Of a stretch of 64,000 bases of DNA, positions 54,880-64,000 are shown one piece after another (the first letter of the stretch is position 1; each line of letters opens with the position of its first letter). This stretch comes from Gammaproteobacteria bacterium LSUCC0096 (lineage in GTDB: Bacteria; Pseudomonadota; Gammaproteobacteria; Pseudomonadales; Litorivicinaceae), in NCBI GenBank assembly GCA_008087055.1, contig VIEA01000001.1:384514-448513 (forward strand). The letters are read 5' to 3'. Below the pieces are notes generated by a model that worked only from the letters and a program-made list of their open reading frames with translations, had not been told where the DNA came from and ran no database searches. Made by a program: the position numbers and the translations under genes.

Positions 54880-55488
54880 ATGATTTTTGAACCCGCCCAA
54901 ATAGAAATATCAGAACTCGGTTGCGAGCGTGATGATCGGTTGTTGTTCGAAAACTTATCAATGACGCTGGAGTCCGGTCAGATTTTGCGTGTCGCGGGGC
55001 CAAACGGCGCAGGCAAAACCACGTTACTGAGAACGATCGCAGGTCTTTTTGAAATTCAGGAGGGTGAGATTCGGGTGAATCGACTGCCTCTCAAAGAGTG
55101 TTTGGATCAAGTCCTCTATATCGGTCATAAACCGCAGGTCACTCGGGATTTGACGGTGCTGGATAACCTGAAGTTTTTGACAGGAGCGGATGAGGCGCGC
55201 TTAAAAAGTGCTTTAGGCGATGTGGGGTTAAAGGGATATCACGATTCGCTGGTCAAAGAGTTATCCCAAGGCCAAGGTCGACGATGCGCATTAGCACGTT
55301 TGTGGTGCGTTGAGGCACCTATTTGGATTCTTGACGAACCGTACACCGCTCTCGATGTTGAGATGGTTGAAACGTTAGACGCTCAGATTACGTCGCATGT
55401 AAATGCAGGTGGCATTTGTCTGTTTACCACCCATCAGCCTCCACAACAGTTGGACTACCAAACGCTGGAACTTGGTCATGTCGATTGA
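54880..55488 (+). CDS. ccmA: Haem exporter ATPase CcmA
   Basis: ATP-binding subunit of the CcmABCD complex, 202 residues: Walker A GPNGAGKTT, signature LSQGQGRRCALARL with the CcmA-type Q-G-Q-x-R-R pattern, and Walker B PIWILDEPYTALD. It uses ATP to release holo-CcmE during cytochrome c maturation. It opens a nine-gene ccm operon in which every junction overlaps. The ribosome site is weak. Confidence 0.95.
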   Translation: MIFEPAQIEISELGCERDDRLLFENLSMTLESGQILRVAGPNGAGKTTLLRTIAGLFEIQEGEIRVNRLPLKECLDQVLYIGHKPQVTRDLTVLDNLKFLTGADEARLKSALGDVGLKGYHDSLVKELSQGQGRRCALARLWCVEAPIWILDEPYTALDVEMVETLDAQITSHVNAGGICLFTTHQPPQQLDYQTLELGHVD

Positions 55489-56152
55489 GAAACGGATGTT
55501 GGCTCGTGAGTTAAAGCTGATCGCAGCGAGACCTGGTGATATTTTTAAACCCATGTGGTTTTTGATGTTGGTCATCTCGATGGTGCCGCTAGCGCTCGCA
55601 CCGGATTCAGATTTGCTTGCGGAAATAGGCTCAGCCATGATCTGGGTGGCCACTTTACTGGCGCTATTACTGAATACAGAGCATTTGTTCCAATCAGATT
55701 TTTCAGATGGTGTGCTTGAACAGTGGTTATTCCTCGACAGGCCGCTTGCTTGGCTCGTCGGTCTTAAGTTGATTGCGCATTGGTTGTTCCATGTGCTGCC
55801 TCTGATCTTGATTACGCCGATAGCGGGTCTCATGTTGTCAGTGTCGACTGAGGTGTTGTTCGCGTTGTTGGCGACGTTATTTGTTGCGACCCCTGCATTA
55901 ACCTGTTTTTCGGGATTAGGAGCCGCACTTACCCTTGGATCGTCTCGATCTGGTATCCTTGGGGTTCTGGTCATGATGCCTCTGTTTGTGCCGGTTGTGA
56001 TTCTGGCAGCAGGGGTTCTGATTCGAGCCACGGATGGTTCTGATACGTTGCCTTTAATGGCGTTGCTGGGAGCATTTAGCGTGGTTGCGGCGACTCTTGT
56101 TCCGATCGCAGTCTCTGCGGCAATTCGATTGAATATTGGAGGTTCTAACTGA
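55478..56152 (+). CDS. ccmB: Haem exporter membrane protein CcmB
   Basis: A protein of 224 residues with six hydrophobic segments and the N-terminal LARELKLIAARPGDIFKPMWFLMLV typical of CcmB. The family segment FSDGVLEQWLFLDRPLAWLVGLKL is present. ATG 55478 overlaps the ccmA stop by 11 bases; the longer upstream frame is a ccmA shadow. It partners CcmA in the membrane. Confidence 0.94.
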   Translation: MSIEKRMLARELKLIAARPGDIFKPMWFLMLVISMVPLALAPDSDLLAEIGSAMIWVATLLALLLNTEHLFQSDFSDGVLEQWLFLDRPLAWLVGLKLIAHWLFHVLPLILITPIAGLMLSVSTEVLFALLATLFVATPALTCFSGLGAALTLGSSRSGILGVLVMMPLFVPVVILAAGVLIRATDGSDTLPLMALLGAFSVVAATLVPIAVSAAIRLNIGGSN

Positions 56153-56892
56153 TGGGTTGGCGTTGGTTTCATCAATGGGGTTCACCCCGGTGGTTTTACG
56201 AACGTGCAGGGCGTTGGCAACTTGTTTGTGGCTGGTTGGCGCTTATCCTATTGGTCGCAGGCTCTTTGTGGGGGCTTGGTTTTGCACCGGTTGATTATCA
56301 ACAGGGCAATAGTTACCGAATCATCTACCTCCATGTCCCGGTCGCTTTTTTAGCGCAAGCAATGTACGCAGCAATGGCTCTGTGTGCAGTTGTGTTGTTC
56401 GTTTGGAAGATGAAACTTGCTGATGTGGCTATGCAGTCAATCGCAGTGATGGGCTTTGCATTTACCGTCCTATCTTTAGTCAGTGGCGCTGTTTGGGGCA
56501 AGCCGACCTGGGGAACCTACTGGGTTTGGGATGCGCGTCTAACCTCAATGCTGATCCTCGCTTTTCTGTATCTAGGAGCCATTGGTTTACGCGCTGCGAT
56601 TCAGGATCCTGATCAAGCGGGCAAAGCCTGTGGAATTTTAGTGTTGGTCGGCGTTGTGAACTTGCCAATCATCAAATATTCGGTCGAGTGGTGGAATACA
56701 TTGCATCAGCCGGCGAGCCTTAAATTAACTGAGAAACCAGCAATGCCGGCCTCAATGTGGGTGCCGCTATTGGTCAATATTCTTGGCTATTACATTGCTG
56801 CTGCGTACTTGGTGCTTGGCTCAATGCGTGCCATTGTCCTCGAGCGAGAGCGCCGTGCAACTTGGGTTAAGGAGTTGATTGGCCGTGCTTGA
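56152..56892 (+). CDS. ccmC: Haem handling protein CcmC
   Basis: A protein of 246 residues with six hydrophobic segments. The periplasmic tryptophan-rich motif WGTYWVWDARLTSMLIL (about 119-135) and flanking histidines (YLHVPVAF, EWWNTLHQP) bind haem and pass it to CcmE. The start overlaps the ccmB stop by one base. The canonical WWVWD is WYWVWD-like here because a Tyr replaces the first Trp, a tolerated change. Confidence 0.95.
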   Translation: MGWRWFHQWGSPRWFYERAGRWQLVCGWLALILLVAGSLWGLGFAPVDYQQGNSYRIIYLHVPVAFLAQAMYAAMALCAVVLFVWKMKLADVAMQSIAVMGFAFTVLSLVSGAVWGKPTWGTYWVWDARLTSMLILAFLYLGAIGLRAAIQDPDQAGKACGILVLVGVVNLPIIKYSVEWWNTLHQPASLKLTEKPAMPASMWVPLLVNILGYYIAAAYLVLGSMRAIVLERERRATWVKELIGRA

Positions 56893-57076
56893 GTTTCAGT
56901 TTGAATCAATCGCAGCATTTGTTGAGATGACGCCGCACGGTGTGTACGTGTGGCCAATCTATGGCCTTGGGCTTTTGGTGATTGGCGGACTGACGTGGCT
57001 GAATGCCCGCCAGCATCGCCAAGCTATCCGAATGGTTCAGCGAAATTTAGAACGTGAGGAGTCGCATGAATCCTAA
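56885..57076 (+). CDS. ccmD: CcmD
   Basis: A small membrane protein of 63 residues: [30 protein letters not shown] is the usual CcmD start and single span, followed by a basic helix. It stabilises CcmE release from CcmABC. GTG 56885 is 10 bases after AAGGAG; TTG 56879 is an alternative only 4 bases after it. It overlaps the end of ccmC. Confidence 0.88.
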   Translation: MLEFQFESIAAFVEMTPHGVYVWPIYGLGLLVIGGLTWLNARQHRQAIRMVQRNLEREESHES

Positions 57077-57521
57077 ACGCAAACAACGTTTATTCATTAT
57101 CTTGGGATTGGTTTCAGGACTAGGGGTCGCTGTTGGCTTGGTGATGTACGCATTAAGCCAAAACATCAATCTATTCTTCACACCGAGCCAAATTGCGAAG
57201 GGCGAAGCACCACCTGCACAAATGATACGTGTTGGTGGAATGGTCGCTGATGGAACTGTTGAACGTGATCCCCGGAGTCTCAAAGTAGCGTTTGATGTGA
57301 CAGATTTTGACCACAACGTCCGTGTTACCTACGAAGGAATCCTTCCTGATTTGTTTCGTGAAGGTCAGGGGGTGGTTGTCCAGGGTCGTATCAATCAAGG
57401 GCAGTTTGTTGCAAGCGAAGTCCTCGCGAAGCATGACGAGAACTATATGCCACCCGAGGTCACCGAAGCACTGAGACAGTCAGGAAAGCTTGAGCAGATG
57501 ATGGGAGGTCAAAAGCAATGA
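57066..57521 (+). CDS. ccmE: Haem chaperone CcmE
   Basis: A periplasmic, N-terminally anchored OB-fold protein of 151 residues. The haem-attachment His lies in [14 protein letters not shown], the HxxxY motif of the family. One membrane span lies at about 8-30. GAGGAG precedes ATG 57066, which is chosen over an earlier GTG. It carries haem from CcmC to the CcmF/H ligase. Confidence 0.95.
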   Translation: MNPKRKQRLFIILGLVSGLGVAVGLVMYALSQNINLFFTPSQIAKGEAPPAQMIRVGGMVADGTVERDPRSLKVAFDVTDFDHNVRVTYEGILPDLFREGQGVVVQGRINQGQFVASEVLAKHDENYMPPEVTEALRQSGKLEQMMGGQKQ

Positions 57522-59494
57522 TCCCTGAAATTGGACATTTTGCCCTCGTCCTTGCGTTTGGTGTATCCATTTGTTTGGCCGTGTTTCCCTTGTATGGCTA
57601 TCTCACGAACCAAAATGGTTTTTGTGCGACAGCAAAACCCTTAGCGCTATTGCAAGGCTTGGCACTAGCGGTGTCATTTGGTGTTCTGATGTATGGCTTT
57701 TTAGCACATGATTTCAGCATCAAATACGTCGCAGATAATTCAAATCTCGATCTTCCGTGGTACTTCCGGATGAGTGCTGTATGGGGAGCGCACGAAGGCT
57801 CACTACTCTTGTGGGCATTGATTCTCGGGTTCTGGGGTGTTGCTGTTGCGCTATTTAGCCGCGGCATTCCCGATCATATGTCAGCATTAGTACTATCGGT
57901 CATGGGGATGATCGGGGTTGGTTTTCTCGCCTTTATGTTATTCACAAGTAACCCATTCGTTCGTATCCTGCCGTTTGCACCAGGAAACGGTGCGGACCTG
58001 AATCCACTGCTTCAAGATCCAGGACTTATATTCCATCCACCGATGCTCTACATGGGATACGTTGGATTGTCAGTTGCTTTTGCGTTTGCAATGGCGTCGC
58101 TCATTTCTGGGAAATTGGATGCGACTTGGGCGCGCTGGTCGCGGCCATGGACTACAGTGGCTTGGGCGTTCTTAACACTAGGTATCGCACTTGGAAGCTG
58201 GTGGGCATATTACGAGCTTGGCTGGGGTGGTTGGTGGTTCTGGGATCCAGTTGAAAACGCTTCGTTGATTCCGTGGTTGATCGCAACAGCATTGATGCAT
58301 TCACTTGCGGTGACGGAAAAAAGAGGGTTGTTCCGTAGTTGGACTTTATTGCTTGCGATTGCAGGGTTTTCGTTGTCGCTTCTTGGTACGTTCTTAGTCC
58401 GCTCGGGTGTTCTAAATTCCGTGCACGCTTTTGCTAATGATCCAGAACGAGGTGTTTTCATCTTAGGCTTTTTGATTGTTGTGATTGGTGGTTCTCTTAC
58501 GCTATACGCTTTGCGTGCATCAAAAGTGTCCGAACCGGGTGAATTTGGATGGATCTCACGGGAGTCATTTTTGTTATTCAACAATCTTTTACTGACCGTG
58601 ATGGCAGTTAGTGTACTGCTCGGAACGTTGTACCCTCTGTTCGTCGATGCGATCGGTGGGGGTAAAGTCTCAGTTGGTCCTCCATTCTTCAACGCAGTTT
58701 TCGTTCCATTAACAGCCATTTTAGTCAGTGGGATGGCGTTTGGGCCGCTCGCCAAATGGCGTCAGTCAGATGATCCAAAACTATACAGACCTCTGATCGT
58801 GACGTTGATCGTGAGTGTTGCTGTTGGTTTAGTGTGGCCTTCGATTTTCGGTGGTGCATATTCAATTGCTACGGCAGTTGGCGTCACATTGGCACTTTGG
58901 ATCGCAATTGCGACAGGTCTCGACGTGGTGAAAAAAATCGCTCTCTACGGTGGGATTAGCGCAACCTTCTCTCGTATCGAAAAAGGCACGATTGGTATGT
59001 GGCTGGCTCACTTTGGTGTGGGCGTCATGATTTTTGGTGTTGTCATGGTTGAAAATCACACCGAACATCGCGACGTGCGAATGGGTGTCGGCGATAGCCA
59101 ACGACTCGGAAGTTACAATGTTCGAATGACAGATTTAGCCGTCATTAATGGCCCAAATTACGTCGCAGATCAGGCGACCTTCCAAATCTATCAAGCTGAA
59201 ACTCTGTACAAAACAGTGACGCCACAGAAGCGTCGCTATAACGCGTCAGGTATGGTGATGACTGAGTCTGCAATTGACTCAGGTTTTACCAGAGATTTAT
59301 ACATCGCGATGGGTGAACCACTTGGTGAGGGTGATTGGGCTGTTCGCTTATCAGTAAAGCCTTTTGTTGATTGGATCTGGGCAGGTGCCTTTTTGATGGG
59401 GCTTGGTGGGTTCGTATCAATCACTGATAAACGCTATCGCAAGAGAATCAAAGAAGAGAAAGCTGAGGCGGCAGTCGAAGGGGCTACTGCATGA
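57518..59494 (+). CDS. ccmF: Cytochrome c haem lyase subunit CcmF
   Basis: A large membrane protein of 658 residues with about 15 hydrophobic segments. The haem-binding tryptophan-rich motif is [20 protein letters not shown], near 240; flanking conserved histidines occur in [10 protein letters not shown] and [12 protein letters not shown]. With CcmH and CcmI it ligates haem to apocytochrome CXXCH. It overlaps ccmE and ccmG by four bases each (ATGA). Confidence 0.96.
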   Translation: MIPEIGHFALVLAFGVSICLAVFPLYGYLTNQNGFCATAKPLALLQGLALAVSFGVLMYGFLAHDFSIKYVADNSNLDLPWYFRMSAVWGAHEGSLLLWALILGFWGVAVALFSRGIPDHMSALVLSVMGMIGVGFLAFMLFTSNPFVRILPFAPGNGADLNPLLQDPGLIFHPPMLYMGYVGLSVAFAFAMASLISGKLDATWARWSRPWTTVAWAFLTLGIALGSWWAYYELGWGGWWFWDPVENASLIPWLIATALMHSLAVTEKRGLFRSWTLLLAIAGFSLSLLGTFLVRSGVLNSVHAFANDPERGVFILGFLIVVIGGSLTLYALRASKVSEPGEFGWISRESFLLFNNLLLTVMAVSVLLGTLYPLFVDAIGGGKVSVGPPFFNAVFVPLTAILVSGMAFGPLAKWRQSDDPKLYRPLIVTLIVSVAVGLVWPSIFGGAYSIATAVGVTLALWIAIATGLDVVKKIALYGGISATFSRIEKGTIGMWLAHFGVGVMIFGVVMVENHTEHRDVRMGVGDSQRLGSYNVRMTDLAVINGPNYVADQATFQIYQAETLYKTVTPQKRRYNASGMVMTESAIDSGFTRDLYIAMGEPLGEGDWAVRLSVKPFVDWIWAGAFLMGLGGFVSITDKRYRKRIKEEKAEAAVEGATA

Positions 59495-60009
59495 ACCGAT
59501 TGATGGTTTGGTTGCCACTGGGTGTTTTTGCAATCCTCGTGGGTTTTTTTTTCAAAGGCCTCACACTGGATCCAAGAGAGCAACCGTCCGCGCTGATTGG
59601 GCAGCCTGTTCCAGCATTTGAATTAACAGATCTAAATACAGGTCAATTGTTGTCGCGTGAGATGCTCCCAAAAGAGCCATTTCTTTTGAATGTCTGGGCA
59701 AGCTGGTGCATTACCTGTCAGGTTGAGCATCCTTATTTGACCAAACTGTCAGAGCAAATGCCGGTTGTGGGTTTGAATTACAAGGATACCGAAACGGCAG
59801 CGAAAAATTGGCTTCAGAAACTTGGCGATCCGTATGCTATGCAGATTTTTGATCCTAGTGGTCGACTTGGCTTAGATCTTGGTGTTGCTGGCGCTCCAGA
59901 AACATTTTTGGTTGATTCAAGCGGTGTGATTCATCTGAGGATACAGGGTGAAGTCAACGACCGGGTCTTCACTCAAAAAATCCAGCCGATGCTCGAGATG
60001 ATTCAATGA
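59491..60009 (+). CDS. ccmG: Thiol:disulfide oxidoreductase CcmG/DsbE
   Basis: A membrane-anchored periplasmic thioredoxin-like protein of 172 residues with one N-terminal span. The active site is WCITC in NVWASWCITCQVEHPYL; E. coli CcmG has WCPTC, so the middle dipeptide differs. The cis-Pro region GAPETFLVD is present. It keeps apocytochrome cysteines reduced for ligation. It overlaps both neighbours by four bases. Confidence 0.94.
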   Translation: MNRLMVWLPLGVFAILVGFFFKGLTLDPREQPSALIGQPVPAFELTDLNTGQLLSREMLPKEPFLLNVWASWCITCQVEHPYLTKLSEQMPVVGLNYKDTETAAKNWLQKLGDPYAMQIFDPSGRLGLDLGVAGAPETFLVDSSGVIHLRIQGEVNDRVFTQKIQPMLEMIQ

Positions 60010-60422
60010 TCAAAACTATTTTGGTGGCCTTTGCGTTAGCTGCTTCAATGAGTGTGCATGCCGCAATTGAAACGTATCAGTTCGATTCGCCGGAACAAGA
60101 GGCTCGATTCCGTCAATTGGGCTACGAATTGCGGTGCCCCAAATGCCAGAACCAAGCGATTGGCGATTCTGATGCTGAAATTTCGGGAGATTTACGGGCA
60201 GAGGTCTATCGGATGCTGAAAGAAGGAGCAACCGATGCGGAGATCAAAGATTTTATGGTGGCAAGATACGGGCGCTATGTGCTTTATAGCCCCCCTTTAG
60301 ATAAGCAAACGTTGATTTTGTGGTTTGGCCCAGCCGGACTGTTGGTATTGGGCGGAATTCTGGTGGTGCTGCGGATTCGCCAATCAAAAAAAGCGCTTGA
60401 AGAAGGAGAGTCTCAAGCATGA
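60006..60422 (+). CDS. ccmH: CcmH
   Basis: A protein of 138 residues with a signal peptide at about 1-20, the redox motif LRCPKCQNQAIGDSDAEISGDLR near residue 40 (a C-P-K-C site), and one C-terminal membrane span (LILWFGPAGLLVLGGILVVL). It corresponds to the N-terminal half of E. coli CcmH; the rest is the separate ccmI gene. It reduces apocytochrome disulfides for the CcmF ligase. Confidence 0.94.
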   Translation: MIKTILVAFALAASMSVHAAIETYQFDSPEQEARFRQLGYELRCPKCQNQAIGDSDAEISGDLRAEVYRMLKEGATDAEIKDFMVARYGRYVLYSPPLDKQTLILWFGPAGLLVLGGILVVLRIRQSKKALEEGESQA

Positions 60423-61252
60423 TTTGGATGGGCTTACTTGCAGCCACAGTATTGTTAGGCCTTCTTTGGGGGCTCCGCGGATTTGGTCGCCAAGGGATTT
60501 TGATTGCATTCCTCGTGACAGTCGTCGCATTGGGTGGGTCGAGTTATGTGTATTGGCGTCTTGGTGCCTATGAGATGTCGTTATCGACAGAGGCGCTTAA
60601 TGCATTACCTGAAGATGAACGCGCATATGTAATTGCTCAGGCGGCACAAGATGAATTTTTGGCGAGAAACCGTGTCGCTGATCAAGAGATTGTGAATCTC
60701 TTTCAGTTGGCACTCGAGCTCGATCCGAACCAGGTGACTGCACTTGGGTCACTTGGGATCATTGCATTTGAAGCCGCAGACTATCCGCAAGCGGTTCAGT
60801 TCTGGACCCGAATGCTCGGACAATTACCCCCAGGCTCTGAACAGGCGAAAGCGATTGAAATGGGTATAGCGCGAGCAACAGAGCGTGCAAATAAGAAGTC
60901 AGCTGAGAAGGCGGAGCTTGGTGAAGCGGTGATTGAACTCTCTGTCTCGTTAAGCCAAGCAGTCCCAGAAAGCCTAAAAGATGCCACGGTTTTCCTGTTT
61001 GCTCGCGAGGTGAATGGTTCACCGCGGCCGCTCGTTGCGAGACGGTTGTCTGTGAGCGAATTGCCAGTCACCGTCCGGCTGTCGAATCGTGATGCGCTCA
61101 TGGGTGGACAACTTCATCCTGGGTTGACTGTTGAAGTCGCAGCGCGACTCACTGTTGGGGATGCAACTGGTAGTCAGGGAGACTGGATGGGTGGCCCTGT
61201 GGTTTTAACATTGGAGCAGGAAAATAAAGCTGAACTGCAACTGAAGCCTTGA
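60419..61252 (+). CDS. ccmI: CcmI, TPR protein of the cytochrome c ligase
   Basis: A protein of 277 residues with two N-terminal membrane segments within the first 50 residues, then tetratricopeptide repeats in the middle (LFQLALELDPNQVTALGSLGIIAFEAADYPQAVQFW) and a C-terminal beta-rich domain. CcmI binds the C-terminus of apocytochromes and hands them to CcmF/H. It overlaps ccmH by four bases and ends the ccm operon; no clear terminator is seen before the next gene. Confidence 0.9.
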   Translation: MIWMGLLAATVLLGLLWGLRGFGRQGILIAFLVTVVALGGSSYVYWRLGAYEMSLSTEALNALPEDERAYVIAQAAQDEFLARNRVADQEIVNLFQLALELDPNQVTALGSLGIIAFEAADYPQAVQFWTRMLGQLPPGSEQAKAIEMGIARATERANKKSAEKAELGEAVIELSVSLSQAVPESLKDATVFLFAREVNGSPRPLVARRLSVSELPVTVRLSNRDALMGGQLHPGLTVEVAARLTVGDATGSQGDWMGGPVVLTLEQENKAELQLKP

Positions 61253-61332
61253 TCGCTATAGTTGTATTGCGTTTTATCTAAAGCAGTTCATACTGACCGC
61301 CGTACTGATGGATCAGTCGCGAGTTAAAAGTC

Positions 61333-61995
61333 ATGGCAGACGGATTAAGCTATGTGCCATTTAAACCGGGCCCCGGTTTGGTTGAGCACATTGCATTACA
61401 TATTGAACATCAAATCGTCGCGGGAATTTTGCGTTCCGGTGATCGTATTCAAGAAACGCGGGTCGTCAATCAGTTGGACGTCTCCCGTGGTTCTGTTCGA
61501 GAGTCTTTTCGAGTGCTTGAGCGGCGTCGTTTAATTGACGTCATTCCGAGGCGTGGGGCGATTGTCACAAGCTTAAGTCCGAGTCGGGTTCAAGACCTCA
61601 CCTCAGCCCTCCCGGTTCTATTAGCCCATGTCGTATCTGAATTGGTGCCCGTGTGGTCCCCGAAACACTCGAAGTCACTCGAAGAAGCGATGCAAGCGTC
61701 TGAAAGTAAATTCGGTTGCATTAATCCAGTCAGTGTATTGGACGCGATATGTCGATTGCATCCAAATACCGTCTATCGAGAATTGATCGATGATTTGATT
61801 CCAACATTTGATCGTGTTTTTTCCAAACTTGTTCGATTGAACTTATCCGGTGTTGAATCTCTTGATCGGATGCTGAAAACAAAGCTAATAGCGGCGATAG
61901 AGTCAGGTCAGATTGATGAGTCGGTGTATCAAGTTTCTGAACTTTGTCGATCTCTTGAACGTAAATATCTTGAAACTCTGGAGCGCACTGGATAG
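61333..61995 (+). CDS. GntR-family regulator with atypical FCD domain
   Basis: A protein of 220 residues. The winged helix covers about 15-80 (HIEHQIVAGILRSGDRIQETRVVNQLDVSRGSVRESFRVLERRRL). The C-terminal part aligns with FCD ligand domains, but the usual FH metal/ligand motif is replaced by ICRLHPN, so ligand binding may be altered or lost. It lies 33 bp before smc on the same strand. A GntR gene before smc is also found in pseudomonads, as I recall. Confidence 0.82.
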   Translation: MADGLSYVPFKPGPGLVEHIALHIEHQIVAGILRSGDRIQETRVVNQLDVSRGSVRESFRVLERRRLIDVIPRRGAIVTSLSPSRVQDLTSALPVLLAHVVSELVPVWSPKHSKSLEEAMQASESKFGCINPVSVLDAICRLHPNTVYRELIDDLIPTFDRVFSKLVRLNLSGVESLDRMLKTKLIAAIESGQIDESVYQVSELCRSLERKYLETLERTG

Positions 61996-62028
61996 CTTCC
62001 CATATAGATCAAGTGGAAGTTCAAACCG

Positions 62029-64000
62029 TTGCGCTTAAAAAGTATCAAACTAGCTGGGTTTAAATCGTTTGTAGACCCAACAACAGTTCCTTTTCAATCG
62101 AATATGACAGCGATTGTCGGGCCCAATGGCTGTGGCAAATCAAATGTCATTGATGCTGTGCGCTGGGTGATGGGTGAGTCAAGCGCGAAGCATTTGCGCG
62201 GCGAGTCGATGACCGATGTGATCTTCAATGGATCAGTCAGTCGTAAGCCAGTCTCTCGTGCGTCGATCGAACTGGTGTTTGATAACACCGAGGGTCGTGC
62301 AGCTGGGGAATACGCCAAGTTTGCCGAAATCGCAGTGAAGCGCGAAGTCACCCGTGAAGGGCAATCCAAATATTTCCTCAATGGGACAAGTTGTCGCCGT
62401 CGCGATGTGACGGACCTCTTCTTGGGTACGGGTTTAGGTCCGCGTTCGTATGCCATTATTGAGCAAGGCATGATCGCGCGAATTATCGAAGCAAAGCCTG
62501 AAGAGCTTAGGACCTATGTTGAGGAAGCTGCTGGCGTTTCCAAATACAAAGAGCGTCGACGGGAAACTGAAAGCCGTATTTCAAGAACACGGGAAAACCT
62601 GGATCGCCTGAATGATTTGTCCGATGAGCTCGGCCGCCAGTTAGACCGGTTAAAGCGTCAGGCCGATGCTGCGGAACGCTATAAAATTTTAAAAGCTGAG
62701 TCGAGAGATCTTGAGTCGCTGATATTTTGGTACCAGCTGCAAGAGCACAAAGAGAAACTGCAAGCTGAAATGAATGCGAAAGATGCGTGTCAAAAACAGC
62801 TCGATCAGTTCGCTTCCTCATTGTCGACCAATGAACGTGCACGTATTGATGCGCAGATTGCGAGGGAAGATGCCAATCAGGCACTCGATACCGCAAACAC
62901 CGCGTATTACACTCACGCCGCAACCCTCTCTCGATTAGAGGCCAATAAAGAAGCGTATGAACAACAAGTGCGCCAACTGTCCGCCAATCAAGAGCGCATT
63001 ACGAAAGAAATCAATGATCTGAAAACCCTCATTGATCGCGATCGAGAAGAGGGTGTTGTTGCCGATCAGAAAAAATCCCAAATCGAACCACAGCTTGAAC
63101 AAATTGAAGCCGATCTGGGTAGGCTCGACTCGTCGATCGCAGAGTTTGAAGAGAAGTTGACGTTTCAAGAGTCTGAGCGGAGTCAACTGGCAAGCGAACT
63201 GGGTCGTGTGAAATCAGAAATTACTCGGTTAGAAACAGAAAAACAGGGATTGGATCGGCAACAACGACAGGACGCGGCACGACTTGAAGCGATCGAGCAT
63301 GCGTTGACTCAACTCTCAGATACAGACCCACAGTTAATCACTGAATTAAAAAATGAACTGGCAGCTTTGGGCGAACGGTTGAGCGCTGAGCAAACTGAGC
63401 TTTCTAAATTGCAGATTGCGCGAGATGAGGCTAATTCTGCTGTTAGCCAAAAGGAAGGCCAACTCCGGGAGTATAAAGGTGTTCTGCAAAGTGCTGAAGC
63501 AGAGCTCGAAAAGGCATTGCGAATTATTGCTGCAGAATCTCGAATTGATGATAGCGAGACAAGTGCTTGGGTTGAAAAGCACTCTCAAATTAAAGGTCGA
63601 GTGTTAGAACATATTGAATTACCAGAAGACAATCGCGCGGCTTTTGAGGCGGCCTATCCTGAGCTTTTAGGCGCTTTTGTTGCGGATGACTTAGGTACTC
63701 TCGATATTGATACATTACCAGCAGGTGTTCGCGTGGTGTCTTCCGCCTATGTCAACAACCTGCCGGCTCAACTATCAAAGTCCGACGCTCCATATGCCAC
63801 TGACAGCGAAGGCTATACAGAAACAGGGTTTCGTTTTGGGCCTGGCTGGATTGAACGAGTCGCAGGCCGATCCACGGGAATTCTGGATCTGAAAGCTCGG
63901 CTTCCGGTACTTGAACAATCAAAGCACGAAGCCGCTGATGCATTCGATGCGATTCAACAAGAGCTCGAACAGCTCGGCGAATCGCGTCACCTTGCCGCTA
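62029..64000 (+). CDS. smc: Chromosome partition protein SMC, 3' partial
   Basis: The structural ATPase that condenses and aligns chromosomes; 657 codons are visible and the frame is open at the window edge. The N-terminal head starts LRLKSIKLAGFKSFVDPT with Walker A GPNGCGKSN and the LFLGTGLGPRSYAIIEQG segment. A long coiled coil follows from about 170, and the hinge begins near 520 (IKGRVLEHIELPEDN, AFEAAYPELLGAF). The start is TTG 62029 with GGAAG upstream; a nearby GTG is out of frame. The second coil and signature head lie beyond the window. Confidence 0.95.
   Translation, partial: MRLKSIKLAGFKSFVDPTTVPFQSNMTAIVGPNGCGKSNVIDAVRWVMGESSAKHLRGESMTDVIFNGSVSRKPVSRASIELVFDNTEGRAAGEYAKFAEIAVKREVTREGQSKYFLNGTSCRRRDVTDLFLGTGLGPRSYAIIEQGMIARIIEAKPEELRTYVEEAAGVSKYKERRRETESRISRTRENLDRLNDLSDELGRQLDRLKRQADAAERYKILKAESRDLESLIFWYQLQEHKEKLQAEMNAKDACQKQLDQFASSLSTNERARIDAQIAREDANQALDTANTAYYTHAATLSRLEANKEAYEQQVRQLSANQERITKEINDLKTLIDRDREEGVVADQKKSQIEPQLEQIEADLGRLDSSIAEFEEKLTFQESERSQLASELGRVKSEITRLETEKQGLDRQQRQDAARLEAIEHALTQLSDTDPQLITELKNELAALGERLSAEQTELSKLQIARDEANSAVSQKEGQLREYKGVLQSAEAELEKALRIIAAESRIDDSETSAWVEKHSQIKGRVLEHIELPEDNRAAFEAAYPELLGAFVADDLGTLDIDTLPAGVRVVSSAYVNNLPAQLSKSDAPYATDSEGYTETGFRFGPGWIERVAGRSTGILDLKARLPVLEQSKHEAADAFDAIQQELEQLGESRHLAA

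Overview
The window reads as ordinary, densely packed chromosome of a free-living, probably marine, aerobic gammaproteobacterium. Signs of this are a complete minCDE set, a System I cytochrome c maturation cluster in the order ccmABCDEFGHI, fxsA beside groESL, homodimeric AceE with a three-lipoyl AceF under PdhR, and YqcC, YaaA, DUF6231 and DUF2237 proteins. A Calvin-cycle gene cluster behind a divergent cbbR suggests facultative or obligate autotrophy, but no RuBisCO gene is in view. I see no insertion sequence, prophage or CRISPR array. Genes are tightly spaced, one-base and four-base stop/start overlaps are common, and TTG or GTG starts are frequent.

Layout. 1-9 kb: a hydroxyacid dehydrogenase cut by the window edge, then pdhR-aceE-aceF with two PdhR-type operators, then a reverse block of cobalamin adenosyltransferase, an AmpG-like permease and an SDR. 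9-18 kb: fxsA, groESL, sodB, an operon of a membrane coiled-coil protein, a ParA-like ATPase and YqcC, the initiator tRNA, and minCDE-sbcB. 18-26 kb: a SulP transporter, an M16 protease, DUF6231, yaaA, and an ATP-grasp/alpha-E pair. 26-35 kb: a BMP-type nucleoside ABC importer on the + strand, then a reverse block of FabI, a MaoC-phosphotransacetylase fusion and two NitT/TauT-type ABC subunits, a tiny membrane ORF and a TPR protein. 35-41 kb: tRNA-Arg, an MFS protein, cidAB, tRNA-Ser, pntAB and DUF2237. 41-49 kb: cbbR facing fbp-prk-tkt-fba-rpe-gph-cbbY. 49-54 kb: a UmuD-like S24 protein and RNase J around an SOS-type box, a small XRE regulator, hemN and several very small proteins. 54-64 kb: tRNA-Arg, ccmABCDEFGHI, a GntR-type regulator and the first half of smc.

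How the parts fit. PDH makes acetyl-CoA. PntAB supplies NADPH, and the cbb cluster regenerates ribulose 1,5-bisphosphate and recycles phosphoglycolate. The ccm genes and hemN serve haem and cytochrome c production.

The most interesting unexplained signals are these: a 16-bp motif, identical at 15 positions, in front of both a small XRE regulator and a 51-residue orphan protein; an SOS-like box between a UmuD-like protein without a DNA-binding domain and RNase J; paired TTGCA-N-TGCAA palindromes 31 bp apart in the SDR/fxsA divergent region; two 32-residue hydrophobic ORFs; and a U1-U72 mismatch in the initiator tRNA.
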